The notes: generated from the letters alone by a model not told the origin. 64,000 bases of DNA from Sva-07 sp963698565 (GCA_963698565.1 CAVORH010000031.1:62001-126000); one strand, 5' to 3'. Shown: positions 53,314-63,007, numbered from the stretch's first letter. Translations and numbers: made by a program.

Positions 53314-53787
53314 TCAGTCGACCGGGTGTTCGATGATCGCTCGCAGGTGTGGCCATGCCGCGGCGAATCCGAAGTGGAGCGGGAGTTGATCGACCTGGTC
53401 GGGCGGGAACCAGTCGACGGCATCGGTCTCGAAGTTGAGCGATGAACCGAACGGCGCGTCGACCTCGACGACCACCGTGGTGTACTTCCAGTCGACCGCG
53501 GGCTCGAACACGTACTGGCCGAGCAGTCGGGGGACGCCGGGCGGCACGCCCACCTCCTCGCTCGCCTCACGCAACGCGCCTTCGAACGGTGTCTCGCCGA
53601 GGTCGAGTGCGCCGCCGGCACACGACCAGTTGCCCCCTTCGTGCGCCATGGCCGATCGCTTCTGGAGCATCACGAGCGGCGAGCCGTGTTGATCGCGCAC
53701 GACGAACACGACGCCGGCCGCGCCGTAGATGCCCCAGCGGACGTGGCCGTCGCTGCACCGCATGAACCCGTCGCCGGTCGCTCTCAT
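53314..53787 (-). CDS. Nudix hydrolase
   Basis: This 157-residue protein has the Nudix box GGALDLGETPFEGALREASEEVG within residues 78-100, which binds Mg2+ to hydrolyse nucleoside-diphosphate-X compounds. LVMLQKRSAMAHEGGNWSCAGG precedes it. The family target is not predictable. Lies divergent from the mycothione reductase gene. Confidence 0.9.
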   Translation of the reverse strand: MRATGDGFMRCSDGHVRWGIYGAAGVVFVVRDQHGSPLVMLQKRSAMAHEGGNWSCAGGALDLGETPFEGALREASEEVGVPPGVPRLLGQYVFEPAVDWKYTTVVVEVDAPFGSSLNFETDAVDWFPPDQVDQLPLHFGFAAAWPHLRAIIEHPVD

Positions 53788-53832
53788 GGATGCAACCCTG
53801 CCGCATTTCGACCCCCTCCGCCAACGACCGTC

Positions 53833-53857
53833 ACATCAGGGGTCCGACCCGCGATGT
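53833..53857. repeat. 25-bp palindrome, GGTC-N-GACC family, diverged copy
   Basis: Arms ACATCAGGGGTC and GACCCGCGATGT flank one C, with two mismatches. It lies between the divergent Nudix and mycothione reductase genes, unlike the other copies, which separate convergent genes. Confidence 0.55.
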
Positions 53858-53901
53858 ACTCGTCGGGAAGGAAAGGTGGCGATCGGGGGTTGGGTTCCCA
53901 C

Positions 53902-55305
53902 GTGAGCGACCCTCCCGCCCAGCCTGCAGACGTCTCCGCACCGGACCCGTCGATCGACTCGTTCGACCTGATCATCGTGGGGAGCGGCTCGGGCAACTCG
54001 ATCCCCGGGTATCTCGACGACTGGAGGATCGCGATCGTCGAACGCGACGTGTTCGGCGGGACGTGCCTCAACCGCGGTTGCATCCCGTCGAAGATGTTCG
54101 TCTATCCCGCCGATGTCGCAGTTGCTGCGCAGGCAGCCGCGAAGCTCGGCATCGACACCCGCTTCGACGGCGCCGACTGGCCGGCGATACGCGATCGTGT
54201 GTTCGGGCTCATCGACCCGATCGCCGAGGGAGGCCGTGAGTACCGGGCCACCGGCACCCCCAATGTCACGCTGATCGAGGGCACCGCCGACTTCATCGAT
54301 GAACGCACACTCGACGTCGAGGGCCGACGCATCAGCGCCCCCAACATCCTGCTCGCGGCAGGCGCACGACCGGTCGTCCCGCCGATCACCGGGCTGATGG
54401 AGACCGGTTTCCACACGTCCGACTCGATCATGCGCCTGCCCGAACTGCCTCGGCGGCTGGGCATCATCGGCGGCGGGTTCATCGCCGTCGAGATGGGTCA
54501 CGTCTTCTCCGGTCTCGGCTCGCACGTCACGGTGTTCAATCGTTCGAACACCCTGCTGCGCGGGTTCGATCACGACATCTCGGCGCGTTTCACCGAGGTC
54601 TTCGGCGAGCGCGTCGAGTTGATGCTCGGCCACGTGCCGACGAGGGTCGAACGTGTCGCCGACGGCATCAAGATCACGTGCGCGATCGGGGAGACGATCG
54701 TGGACGAACTGCTCGTCGCCACCGGTCGCGAGCCGAACAGCGATCTGCTGAACGTGGACGCAGCCGGACTCGAGTGTCACCACCACGGCACGGTGGCGGT
54801 CGACGACACGATGGCCACGAGCGTGCCGGGCATCTGGGCGGTCGGCGACCTCGCCAACAACTATCAGCTCAAGCATCTCGCCAACGCCGAGGCGGCGGTC
54901 GCGTTCTGGAACATCGCGCACCCCGACGATCAACGTCACGTGAGCTACAAGGCCGTACCGAGCGCGGTGTTCTCGAATCCCCAGGTCGCCACCGTCGGTC
55001 TGACCGAACAGGAGGCGATCGCCCAGGGTCGGACGTTCCGTGTCGGCCGACGCGACTACGGCGGGACCGCGTACGGCTGGGCGATGGCGGACGAGACCGG
55101 GTTCGCCAAGGTGCTCGTCGACGACCAGAGCGGCCTGATCATCGGCGCTCACATCATCGGGCCGCAGGCGTCGTCGATCATCCAGCCGCTCATCCAGGCC
55201 ATGCAGTTCGATCAGCTTGCCGAAGACGTGGCCCGCCAGGTCTTCTACATCCACCCTGCGCTGACCGAAGTCGTGGAGAACGCACTGCTCGACGCGCTCG
55301 ACTGA
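53902..55305 (+). CDS. mtr: Mycothione reductase
   Basis: This 467-residue FAD disulfide reductase has VGSGSGNSIPGY (FAD), the redox loop GGTCLNRGCIPSKMFVYPADVA, IIGGGFIAVEMGHVFSGLGSHVTVF (NADPH), and the C-terminal HPALTEVVENAL catalytic histidine. SKMFVY with a methionine after the second cysteine is typical for mycothione reductase rather than lipoamide dehydrogenase. It reduces mycothione to mycothiol. Start GTG 53902. It supports a mycothiol-using host. Confidence 0.88.
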   Translation: MSDPPAQPADVSAPDPSIDSFDLIIVGSGSGNSIPGYLDDWRIAIVERDVFGGTCLNRGCIPSKMFVYPADVAVAAQAAAKLGIDTRFDGADWPAIRDRVFGLIDPIAEGGREYRATGTPNVTLIEGTADFIDERTLDVEGRRISAPNILLAAGARPVVPPITGLMETGFHTSDSIMRLPELPRRLGIIGGGFIAVEMGHVFSGLGSHVTVFNRSNTLLRGFDHDISARFTEVFGERVELMLGHVPTRVERVADGIKITCAIGETIVDELLVATGREPNSDLLNVDAAGLECHHHGTVAVDDTMATSVPGIWAVGDLANNYQLKHLANAEAAVAFWNIAHPDDQRHVSYKAVPSAVFSNPQVATVGLTEQEAIAQGRTFRVGRRDYGGTAYGWAMADETGFAKVLVDDQSGLIIGAHIIGPQASSIIQPLIQAMQFDQLAEDVARQVFYIHPALTEVVENALLDALD

Positions 55306-55322
55306 TCGCTACGGTCGCGCCG

Positions 55323-56537
55323 ATGGCCAACGAGATCACACCGCTCGGACGCACGCCGTTGACGTCGGAGGAAGTGGCAATCGCGAGAGCGGCGACGCCC
55401 GGGTGCGCCCCTGGTGGTGTGATCCACCTCAACCACGCCGGCTCCTCGTTGCCGCCCCACGTGGTGCTCGACACGCAGATCGAGCACCTGGAGGCCGAGG
55501 CGACGCTCGGCGGGTACGAGGCCGCGGCCGCAGCTGCCGATCGGGAGGCAGCCGTGTACGCCTCGATCGCTTCGCTGATCGGCGCCGATCCCTCGGAGAT
55601 CGCCCGTCTGGAGCATGCGACGGCCGCGTGGAACGCCGCCTTCTGGTCGGTGCCGATGGCGCCCGGTCAGCACCTCGTGGTGCACGATCACGAGTACGGG
55701 GCCAACATCGTGGCGTTTCTCGTCGCGGCCGAGCGGCGGGGCGTGGTCATCGACCGGGTCCCCAGCGACCCGACCGGTCAGGTCGATGTCTCGGCCGTCG
55801 CCGACTTGCTCGACCGCCACGACGTCGCACTGGTGTCGCTCACCCACGTACCGACGAACGGTGGGCTCGTGAACCCGGCCGCCGAAGTCGGAGCGCTCAC
55901 CCGGGCTGCCGGGGTTCCGTTCCTGCTCGATGCCTGTCAGTCGATCGGGCAGCGCTGCATCGACGTCGACGAGATCGGCTGCGACCTGCTGTCGGCCACC
56001 GGCCGCAAGTATCTGCGCGGCCCCCGGGGCACCGGGTTCCTCTACGTGCGCGGTTCGATGCTGGAACGGCTCGTACCGTCGCAGCCCGACCACCACGGTG
56101 CCGATCTCGTGGCGGGCGACCGGTACGAGTGGGCCGACGGAGCGCAGCGGTTCGAGTACTGGGAGCACAGCGTGGCGGGATGGCTCGGCCTCGGAGCTGC
56201 GGTGGATCACGCGCTCGGCTGGGGCCTCGATCGGATCGAGATCACGGTGGAGCGGCAGGCGGAGCGTTTGCGGTCGATGCTGACCGACGTCGGTCTCGAC
56301 GTGTACGACGAGGGCGTCGAGCGGTGCGGCATCGTCACCGTGGCGAGCGATGCGATTCCCTCCGACGAGCTGCGCGTGCGTCTCGCCGAGCGTCGCATCA
56401 ACGCGACGACGACCCCGCCGGGCTCCTCGCGGTGGGACGTCGAACGCCGATCGCTGCCGGAGTTGCTCCGGCTGTCGGTGCACTACACGACCACCGACGA
56501 GGAGCTTGCCGCGGCGGCCGAGGTGCTGGGTCGCTGA
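55323..56537 (+). CDS. Class V aminotransferase (cysteine desulfurase-like)
   Basis: This 404-residue PLP enzyme has LNHAGSSLPPHVV, HDHEYGANIVAFLVAA (substrate loop), SLTHVPTNGGLVNPAAEVGALTRAAGVPFLLDACQSIG and the PLP lysine in SATGRKYLRGPRG. It resembles isopenicillin-N-epimerase-like or EgtE-like enzymes more than IscS. No ergothioneine genes are visible. TACGGT is 7 bases before ATG 55323. It is the second class V enzyme in the window. Confidence 0.8.
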   Translation: MANEITPLGRTPLTSEEVAIARAATPGCAPGGVIHLNHAGSSLPPHVVLDTQIEHLEAEATLGGYEAAAAAADREAAVYASIASLIGADPSEIARLEHATAAWNAAFWSVPMAPGQHLVVHDHEYGANIVAFLVAAERRGVVIDRVPSDPTGQVDVSAVADLLDRHDVALVSLTHVPTNGGLVNPAAEVGALTRAAGVPFLLDACQSIGQRCIDVDEIGCDLLSATGRKYLRGPRGTGFLYVRGSMLERLVPSQPDHHGADLVAGDRYEWADGAQRFEYWEHSVAGWLGLGAAVDHALGWGLDRIEITVERQAERLRSMLTDVGLDVYDEGVERCGIVTVASDAIPSDELRVRLAERRINATTTPPGSSRWDVERRSLPELLRLSVHYTTTDEELAAAAEVLGR

Positions 56538-56571
56538 CGCGCGGTCGGACCCCGGGGTTTACGCTGCCCGC

Positions 56572-57867
56572 ATGGGTGTTCCGACGAAGAACTGGGCCGG
56601 CAACCAACGTTGTGTCCCGACGCAGGTCCATCAACCGCGCTTCGCCGATGACGTCGCGGCCATCGTGAAGGCGGCCGCGGCGGCGGGGGAGCGGGTCAAG
56701 GTGATCGGCGGGGGCCACTCCTTCACCGACACCGCGATGACCGACGGGCACCTGCTGTCGCTCGATCTGATGAACCAGATCCTGTCGGTGAACGGCACCG
56801 ACGTCACCGTGCAGGCCGGTATCCGGCTCCGCGACCTCAACGACCAGTTGTTCGAGCGTGGCCTGGCCATGCCGAACCTCGGCGACATCAACGTCCAGTC
56901 GATCGCCGGCGCCACGTCGACGGCGACGCACGGCACCGGGTTGGACTTCGGCAACCTGGCGACCACGATCGTCGGCCTGGAGATCGTCACCGGCGACGGC
57001 ACGATCCTGCGTGCCGACGAGCACCACGAATCGGAACTCCTCCGCGTCGCCCGAGTCGGCATCGGTGCCCTCGGCATCGTGACCGAGGTGACGCTGCGTT
57101 GCGTCCCGGCGTTCAACCTCCGAGCGGTCGAGACCATCGAACCGCTCGCCGACGTGCTCGCCGATTTCGGTGGCGTGATGCGCTCGACCGATCACGTCGA
57201 GTTCTACTGGATGCCCGGTGCGCGCCGTTGCCAGGTGAAGCGCAACACCCGCACCGATGATCCCGCCCGGCCGCAACCGAAGCTGGCCTATGTCCGCGAC
57301 AAGTGGATCGGTGAGAACCTGGCCTTCGGCACCGTGTGCCGGGTGGGGCGCCGGTTCCCGTCGCTCGCGCCGAAGGTCGCCAAGCTCGTCACTTCGGCCG
57401 CGGCCGAACGCGACCTCGTCGACCGCAGCGACCGCATCTTCTGCAGCCCGCGTCACGTGCACTTCCTCGAGATGGAGTACGGCGTGCCCTTCGATGCGAT
57501 CCCGGACGCGATCGGTCGGATCGGTCGTCTCGTGGCGTCGCTGCCGTTCCCTCCGCTCTTCCCGATCGAGGTGCGGGCATCGGCGGCCGACGACATCCCG
57601 CTGTCGACCGCCAACGGTCGCGAGTCGGGCTGGATCGCCGTGCACCAGTACGTCGGCGCACCGTACGAGGCGTACTTCCAGGGCGTCGAACAGATCATGA
57701 ACGACTACGACGGTCGGCCGCACTGGGGCAAGATGCACTACCAGAGTTCGCTGACCCTGGCGCACCGGTACCCGGAGTGGGACACGTTCGCTTCGTGGCG
57801 GGCGAAGCTCGACCCCGCCGGCACGTTCCGCAACGCCTACGTCGACCGGGTCCTCGGTCAGCCCTGA
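56572..57867 (+). CDS. FAD-linked oxidoreductase, sugar-1,4-lactone oxidase (ALO) family
   Basis: This 431-residue protein has the PCMH FAD-binding domain (VKVIGGGHSFTDTAMTDGHLLSLD; GDINVQSIAGATSTATHGTGLDFG) and a C-terminal ALO domain ending in RPHWGKMHYQ, the HWxK region of gulonolactone/arabinonolactone oxidases. It probably oxidises a sugar lactone or alditol with O2 or another acceptor. TACGCT is 6 bases before ATG 56572. A diverged palindrome sits right after its stop. Confidence 0.87.
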   Translation: MGVPTKNWAGNQRCVPTQVHQPRFADDVAAIVKAAAAAGERVKVIGGGHSFTDTAMTDGHLLSLDLMNQILSVNGTDVTVQAGIRLRDLNDQLFERGLAMPNLGDINVQSIAGATSTATHGTGLDFGNLATTIVGLEIVTGDGTILRADEHHESELLRVARVGIGALGIVTEVTLRCVPAFNLRAVETIEPLADVLADFGGVMRSTDHVEFYWMPGARRCQVKRNTRTDDPARPQPKLAYVRDKWIGENLAFGTVCRVGRRFPSLAPKVAKLVTSAAAERDLVDRSDRIFCSPRHVHFLEMEYGVPFDAIPDAIGRIGRLVASLPFPPLFPIEVRASAADDIPLSTANGRESGWIAVHQYVGAPYEAYFQGVEQIMNDYDGRPHWGKMHYQSSLTLAHRYPEWDTFASWRAKLDPAGTFRNAYVDRVLGQP

Positions 57868-57898
57868 TCACATCGCAGGTCCGACCCCCGAGGTGATC
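57866..57898. repeat. 33-bp palindrome, GGTC-N-GACC family, diverged copy
   Basis: Arms GATCACATCGCAGGTC and GACCCCCGAGGTGATC flank one C, 13 of 16 complementary. It begins on the ALO stop codon and ends 7 bp before the convergent protease stop, again at a convergent junction. Confidence 0.65.
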
Positions 57899-57905
57899 CA
57901 CGTGG

Positions 57906-58613
57906 TCAGGGGCAGGGCCCCGTGTCGACGGGTGTGGACCTGTTCGCATCGAGGAAGTCGGCGGGGATCGCGACGGCCCAGGCCCGGTCGGCCGCTTCGA
58001 GGCTCCTGGCCCACACGACCCCACTCGCGCCGCCGGGGAAGTGGACCATCGCGCCCGAGTCGCCCGGCTCGATCGAGGCATCGATCTCGAATCCGTCGCG
58101 GAGCACCACGCCGCCGCCGTAGATGTCGGTCGTGCGAACCGTGACCGTCCGGGTGATCGTGGCGTCGACGAGTTCGAGTGCGTCGCCCCCGTCATCGGTG
58201 ACTGCGACGATCCCCAGTTCACCGGCGGCCGGCTCGTCCGGTCGAACGACGGCGACGGCGGCTGTGGGCACGTCGGTACGGAGCAGCGCGAGGTCCTGAT
58301 CGGGATCGAACGCCACCACGTCGGCGGTCGTGGCCAGACCCCCGCGATCGAGTACCTCCACCCGGTCGGACCCGGCAACGACGTGTGCCGCGGTCACGAT
58401 CAGCGACCGGTCGATGCTCGTGCCGATACCGAGCCGGGTGCGCGGACCGCAGCCTTCGGCGCGCACCCGCACCGTGCTGTCGAGGGCCGCATCGCGATCG
58501 GTGACGGTGGCCGTGCTGATCGCGGTCGTGGTCTGGTCGGTTCCATCGATGGTTGCGTCGGCGCAGGCGGCGAGCAGGCAGCACACGACCACGACCAGTC
58601 GACGGTCGATCAC
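57906..58613 (-). CDS. Secreted trypsin-like serine protease lipoprotein
   Basis: This 235-residue protein has a signal peptide with lipobox LLAACAD, then a trypsin fold: IVTAAHVVAG (His), FDPDQDLALLRTD (Asp) and EPGDSGAMVHFPG (Ser). The fold and length resemble extracellular HtrA-like proteases without PDZ. GTG 58613 overlaps the acetyltransferase stop as GTGA. Role in envelope protein processing is inferred. Confidence 0.85.
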   Translation of the reverse strand: MIDRRLVVVVCCLLAACADATIDGTDQTTTAISTATVTDRDAALDSTVRVRAEGCGPRTRLGIGTSIDRSLIVTAAHVVAGSDRVEVLDRGGLATTADVVAFDPDQDLALLRTDVPTAAVAVVRPDEPAAGELGIVAVTDDGGDALELVDATITRTVTVRTTDIYGGGVVLRDGFEIDASIEPGDSGAMVHFPGGASGVVWARSLEAADRAWAVAIPADFLDANRSTPVDTGPCP

Positions 58614-59086
58614 GACAGGTCGGTGAACTCGAGGCTCATCCAGATCGAGTCGTCCTCCACGAAGCCGTGCCGCGCGTAGAGCCGTCGGGCACGGTCGTTG
58701 TGGGTCTCGGTTTCGAGGAAGATCCGGGCGAGGCCCCGCCGTCGACCGTCGTCGACCAGGTGATCGATCAACTGCCCACCGATGCCGCCACCCGGTGCCG
58801 TCACGAACACCTCGTCGAGCACCGCTTCGAGCCCGCCCGCTTCGATCGACCATCCCCAGGTCACCACGGCGTACGCCGCAGGGCGATCGACGATCCAGAC
58901 GACACCATGATCGTCGTCGGCCAGGAGCCCGCTGAACGCGACCAGCGCGCGCTGCTCGCTGAACGGGTGTCGGTCGAGCTCACAGAACCTGCGATGCATC
59001 TCCACCAGTGCATCGAGGTCGCCGACGTCGGCCCGTCGGATCGCGGCACGAGGACCGGGGGAGGTGGGGTCGAGTCGGTCGGTCAT
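58610..59086 (-). CDS. GNAT-family N-acetyltransferase
   Basis: This 158-residue protein has VFVTAPGGGIGGQLIDHLVDDGRRRGLARIFLET (acetyl-CoA site) and NDRARRLYARHGFVEDD. The glycine-rich loop is somewhat altered (APGGGIGG). Substrate unknown. It lies 3 bp after the LLM oxidoreductase stop and just before the protease, so all three may share a transcript. Confidence 0.85.
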   Translation of the reverse strand: MTDRLDPTSPGPRAAIRRADVGDLDALVEMHRRFCELDRHPFSEQRALVAFSGLLADDDHGVVWIVDRPAAYAVVTWGWSIEAGGLEAVLDEVFVTAPGGGIGGQLIDHLVDDGRRRGLARIFLETETHNDRARRLYARHGFVEDDSIWMSLEFTDLS

Positions 59087-59089
59087 GGG

Positions 59090-60118
59090 TCACGGGGCCG
59101 TGCGGTCGGAGATGTCGCGGGCGATGTGCCCGTAGCGTTCGAAACGCTCCGGGCTGTCGAAGGCGGGGTTGTAGAACACCAGCCGGTCGACGATCCCGTC
59201 GTACTTGGCGATCAACGCATCGGCGAGGTCTGCCCACGACGCTTCGGTGCAGAACACGGCGAGGTGGTCGTCGGTGATCTCGGCGGTCATCGCGGCGACG
59301 TCGCCCGCCTTCTGGGCGGCCCTGATCCGTTCGGTGGTTCCCTCGAAGCCGGCCTCGTCCCAGACGAAGGCGTAGTTCGGTGTCGATCCGTAGAACGACA
59401 GCGACAGACGGGCGGCGTCCCGGCTCGCCTGGATCTCCTCGTCGGTGTCGCCGACGATCGTGGTGACCGGCACGATCACGTCGACCTCGCCGACATCTCG
59501 ACCGGCTGTCTCCGCGCCGGCGGCGAGGTTGGGCAGCACGTGCCGGGCGAGGTAGCCGGGCTCGCCGATCGGGTGGACGTGAACGCCGTCGGCCACCTCG
59601 CCCGCCATGCGCAGCATCCACGGGTTGACCGCCGCGATGTCGACCTTGGGATCCGCGACGGCGATCGGCCCGGGGCTCCACTGTCGGTTGAGGAAGTCGA
59701 GGTCGTAGAACTCACCGTGGTGGTCGAGTGGGTCCCCGCGGAACCCGGCGAAGCACGCCTTGACCGCGAGGACGTAGTCACGCAGGCGCGGCCCGGGGTG
59801 ATCGAAGTCGACGCCGTACCGCCGTACCACGTGGGTGCGAACCTGCGTGCCGAGCCCGAGCCGGAAGCGGCCACCGGTGAGCTCCTGGAGTTCCCACGCG
59901 ACCTGGGCGGTCACCATCGGGCTGCGCGGGAAGGCGACGGCGACCCCGGTCGACATCTCCAGTTCGGGTGCGGCGAGCGCCGCTGCGGTGACGGCGGGGT
60001 ACGCGGTGCGTCCGCCCTCGGTGAAGAGCATGCCGTCGAACCCGGCCCGCGCCGTTGCCGTCGCCACGGCACCCATCTCGCGCAGCGATCTCGGAAAGGT
60101 CATCACGTCGACGCGCAT
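59090..60118 (-). CDS. LLM-class (F420-dependent) oxidoreductase
   Basis: This 342-residue luciferase-like monooxygenase has the beta-alpha barrel features ARAGFDGMLFTEGGRTAYP, GVAVAFPRSPMVTAQVAWELQELTGGRFRLGLGTQV and VHPIGEPGYLARHVLPNLAAGAE. Such proteins in actinobacteria use F420 or FMN. TACGGT is 7 bases before ATG 60118. First gene of a leftward LLM-acetyltransferase-protease group. Confidence 0.88.
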   Translation of the reverse strand: MRVDVMTFPRSLREMGAVATATARAGFDGMLFTEGGRTAYPAVTAAALAAPELEMSTGVAVAFPRSPMVTAQVAWELQELTGGRFRLGLGTQVRTHVVRRYGVDFDHPGPRLRDYVLAVKACFAGFRGDPLDHHGEFYDLDFLNRQWSPGPIAVADPKVDIAAVNPWMLRMAGEVADGVHVHPIGEPGYLARHVLPNLAAGAETAGRDVGEVDVIVPVTTIVGDTDEEIQASRDAARLSLSFYGSTPNYAFVWDEAGFEGTTERIRAAQKAGDVAAMTAEITDDHLAVFCTEASWADLADALIAKYDGIVDRLVFYNPAFDSPERFERYGHIARDISDRTAP

Positions 60119-60401
60119 GGTGACGACCGTAATCCTGCCGTCGATGCATCCACTGCACGAGGCCGCAACGGGCGCGGCGGTTGATCGGATTCGACCGATC
60201 GATGGGTCTGAGCTGCGGTTTCGTCCCGACCGGTGCCGGAACCCGTCTCGTGTTCGCCGGAAGTGTCACGGTGGATGCATCCTCGTGACATGGAACTGGA
60301 ACATCTCTGACGCCTGGGTTGACATCTCGGCGCGCTAGACCACGATCGGTGTTCGATCCCGGTCTGTCGGGCCGGGCCTCCGCGAGTTCACACGAGGCGG
60401 C

Positions 60402-62108
60402 ATGAAACACGACATCATCATTCGCAACGGCACCGTCGTCGACGGCACGGGAGCACCTGCCCGCCGTGCAGATGTCGGCATTCGCGGCGATGTGATCACC
60501 GACATCGTCGACCTCGACGACGGCGGTATCGATGCGAGGGCGGCGCGGCAGATCGACGCCGAGGGTCGCCTCGTCACCCCGGGATTCGTCGACATCCACA
60601 CCCACCTCGACGCGCAGCTCGCCTGGGATCCGATCGGGACATCGAGCTGCTGGCACGGTGTGACCAGCCAGGTCATGGGCAACTGCGGCGTCACGTTCGC
60701 TCCGTGCCGACCCACCGACCGAGCGATCCTCGCCGAGATGATGGAGAGCGTCGAGAACATCCCTCGCGAAGCGATCCTCGAGTCGCTGGCGTGGGACTGG
60801 GAGACCTACGGCGAGTACTACGACTCGATCGACCGTCTCGGCAAGGGCCTCAACACCGGCGGACTCGTCGGGCACAGCGCGTTGCGCACCTACGTGATGG
60901 GCGCGCGCGGCCTCGATGAGGCACCGGCATCGGGTGACGACATCTCGGCGATGGCGCGACTGGTGGACGAGGCGATGGCCGCCGGTGCCCTCGGTGTGTC
61001 GACCAGCCGGACACTGATGCACAAGGTGCCCGACGGCCGTCCGATCCCGGGCACGTACGCCGCCGCCGATGAGCTGCTCGCGTTCGCCGAGGTGTTGCAC
61101 GAGCGCGGCGCCGGCGTCGTCGAAGGGGCGATGCGACTCGGCGAACGCGACAACGATGCGCTCGACAACACGCGCAGCGAGGTTGCACTGATGGGTGAGA
61201 TCAGCCGCCGGAGCGGTCGCCCCGTGAGCTTCGGGCTCACCCAGAGTGCCCGACGCCCCGACCTCTATCAGCGGGTGATCGACTTCGTCCGGAACGAGAA
61301 CGACACCGGGGCGAACATCCGGCCGCAGACCACGGCACGTGGTGTCGGCATCCTGTTCGGGCTCGAGTCGCGATCGCCGTTCGATCGCGCGCCGTCGTGG
61401 AAGGAACTCCGCGCCGCCGTCAACGGTCGCAAACTCCAGATGGTCCGTGATGCCACGTTCCGGCAGACCCTGATCAGCGAGGCCGACGTGCACGGCACAC
61501 CGATCGATCTCGATGGGCTGTTCGTCCTGCCCGACGGTGATGCTCGTTACGACTGCGACCCGGCGACCTCGCTGGCGTCGATCGCCGTGGATCGCGGGGT
61601 CAGCCCGGCGGCGGCCTTCATCGAGTTGATCCTCGAGACCGACGGCGCGCTCGTCGCGAACATGCCGTTCCTCAACCAGGATCTCTCGGCGGTCGAGGCG
61701 ATGCTCGACGATCCGCTGGTCACCCTCGGTCTCGCCGACGCCGGTGCCCACGTCGGTCAGATCATGGACGCCAGCCAGCCGACGTTCCTGCTCACCTACT
61801 GGATCCGTGAACGCGAACGCTGGAGCATCGAGGAGGCCGTACGTCGCCTCACCAGTGACACCGCTGACCTCTTCGGGATCCGCAAGCGTGGTCGCCTCGC
61901 GGTCGGCGCGTTCGCGGACGTGAACGTGATCGACTTCGACGGTCTGCGACTTCCACAACCGGAGTACGTGAACGATCTGCCGAACGGGGCCGGGCGGTAC
62001 GTGCAGCGTTCGTCGGGGTACGACTACACGCTGGTCAACGGCTACGTGTTCATGGACCACGGCGAGCACACGGGCGCACTCGCGGGTCGGATGCTCCGGT
62101 CGAACTGA
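60402..62108 (+). CDS. N-acyl-D-amino acid deacylase-like amidohydrolase
   Basis: This 568-residue amidohydrolase opens HDIIIRNGTVVDGTGAPARRADVGIRGDVI and has the metal site VDIHTHLDAQLAWDPIGTSSCWHGVTSQVMGNCGVTFAP. Later residues ADAGAHVGQIMD carry the catalytic aspartate region. It matches D-aminoacylase-like enzymes. The 283-bp upstream gap has no gene; TTGACA near 60319 may be a -35 with no obvious partner. Confidence 0.88.
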   Translation: MKHDIIIRNGTVVDGTGAPARRADVGIRGDVITDIVDLDDGGIDARAARQIDAEGRLVTPGFVDIHTHLDAQLAWDPIGTSSCWHGVTSQVMGNCGVTFAPCRPTDRAILAEMMESVENIPREAILESLAWDWETYGEYYDSIDRLGKGLNTGGLVGHSALRTYVMGARGLDEAPASGDDISAMARLVDEAMAAGALGVSTSRTLMHKVPDGRPIPGTYAAADELLAFAEVLHERGAGVVEGAMRLGERDNDALDNTRSEVALMGEISRRSGRPVSFGLTQSARRPDLYQRVIDFVRNENDTGANIRPQTTARGVGILFGLESRSPFDRAPSWKELRAAVNGRKLQMVRDATFRQTLISEADVHGTPIDLDGLFVLPDGDARYDCDPATSLASIAVDRGVSPAAAFIELILETDGALVANMPFLNQDLSAVEAMLDDPLVTLGLADAGAHVGQIMDASQPTFLLTYWIRERERWSIEEAVRRLTSDTADLFGIRKRGRLAVGAFADVNVIDFDGLRLPQPEYVNDLPNGAGRYVQRSSGYDYTLVNGYVFMDHGEHTGALAGRMLRSN

Positions 62109-62191
62109 TCGAGGCGCCACTCACTACGGTCGCAGCCACACCGGCCGACCGACGCGACGACGTGTCGGCCGTCGACGACGAGGAGACGATC

Positions 62192-62974
62192 ATGACGGCA
62201 GCAGCGATCCCGGCGCTCGAGCGTGAGGTGAGGTACGCCAAGGAACTGTTCGCCACGTTGACCCCGCTGGAGTGGTCGTCGGCGTCGGGATGCGAAGGGT
62301 GGCGTGTCCAGGACGTCGCGCAGCACATGGCGGCCGTGTTCCAGCAGATCGCCGACGCCTCGTCGATCGACGTCGGCGACTCGGGTCGGGCCGAGCCGTC
62401 GAACGAGGTGCCGGTGCAGGCCCGCAAGGACTGGACCATCGACCAGGTGGTGGCCGCGTACGACGAGTGGGCGCCCAAGGGCGTCGCCGCGCTGGCGGCG
62501 CTGCAGGAACCGCCGATGGCCGAGATGGTCGTGCCGATCTCCGATCTCGGCACGCATCCGCTCAACCTGCTCGGCAATGCGATCGTGTTCGACCACTACT
62601 GCCATCTCCGCCACGACCTGCCGGGCATCGAACGAGCGAGCGCACTTCCCCGTGACGAGTCGACGCTGGCGGTCACCCTGGAGTGGATGCTCGCCGGCCT
62701 GCCCCAGATGTGCTCCGCCGCGCTCGCGGCGGCCCCGGCCCAGCCGGTGAACCTCGTCTTCGACGGTCCGGCGGGAGGCAGTTGGGTGTTGGCGCCCGGC
62801 GCCGATGGTTGGTCGGTGACAGAGGGGCTCGACCCCGAGGCGCCGAGCATCCGGTCGACCGTGCACGATTTCGTGTCGTGGGGTACCAAGCGCACCGATT
62901 GGCGCGACTCGGCGACCGGCGACACCGACCACCCCGACGCCGCCGTCGTGCTCGACGCGATCAACATCATCTGA
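62192..62974 (+). CDS. Maleylpyruvate isomerase/DinB-fold protein
   Basis: This 260-residue protein has the MDMPI_N/DinB helical bundle: EREVRYAKELFATLTPLEWSSASGCEGWRVQDVAQHMAAVF, with a His that would be a metal ligand, and DHYCHLRHDLPG later. Family members use mycothiol or act as metal-dependent thiol transferases. I chose ATG 62192 because GAGGAG is 6 bases upstream. A TACGGT box near 62127 would start a leader. A perfect palindrome follows. Confidence 0.8.
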   Translation: MTAAAIPALEREVRYAKELFATLTPLEWSSASGCEGWRVQDVAQHMAAVFQQIADASSIDVGDSGRAEPSNEVPVQARKDWTIDQVVAAYDEWAPKGVAALAALQEPPMAEMVVPISDLGTHPLNLLGNAIVFDHYCHLRHDLPGIERASALPRDESTLAVTLEWMLAGLPQMCSAALAAAPAQPVNLVFDGPAGGSWVLAPGADGWSVTEGLDPEAPSIRSTVHDFVSWGTKRTDWRDSATGDTDHPDAAVVLDAINII

Positions 62975-62976
62975 GG

Positions 62977-63007
62977 CGCACACGATGTGTCAGACACATC
63001 GTGTGCG
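62977..63007. terminator. Perfect palindrome between convergent genes
   Basis: Fourteen-base arms CGCACACGATGTGT and ACACATCGTGTGCG around CAG, with no mismatch. It fills the 33-bp gap between the DinB-fold gene and the convergent cysteine-rich gene. It is unrelated in sequence to the GGTC-N-GACC family but occupies the same kind of site, so a bidirectional terminator is likely. Confidence 0.75.

Noticed and set aside
51113..53389. A 758-codon open frame antisense to the molybdopterin oxidoreductase
   Set aside because: The opposite strand has clear Fe-S and MGD motifs; this frame is a GC-bias shadow.
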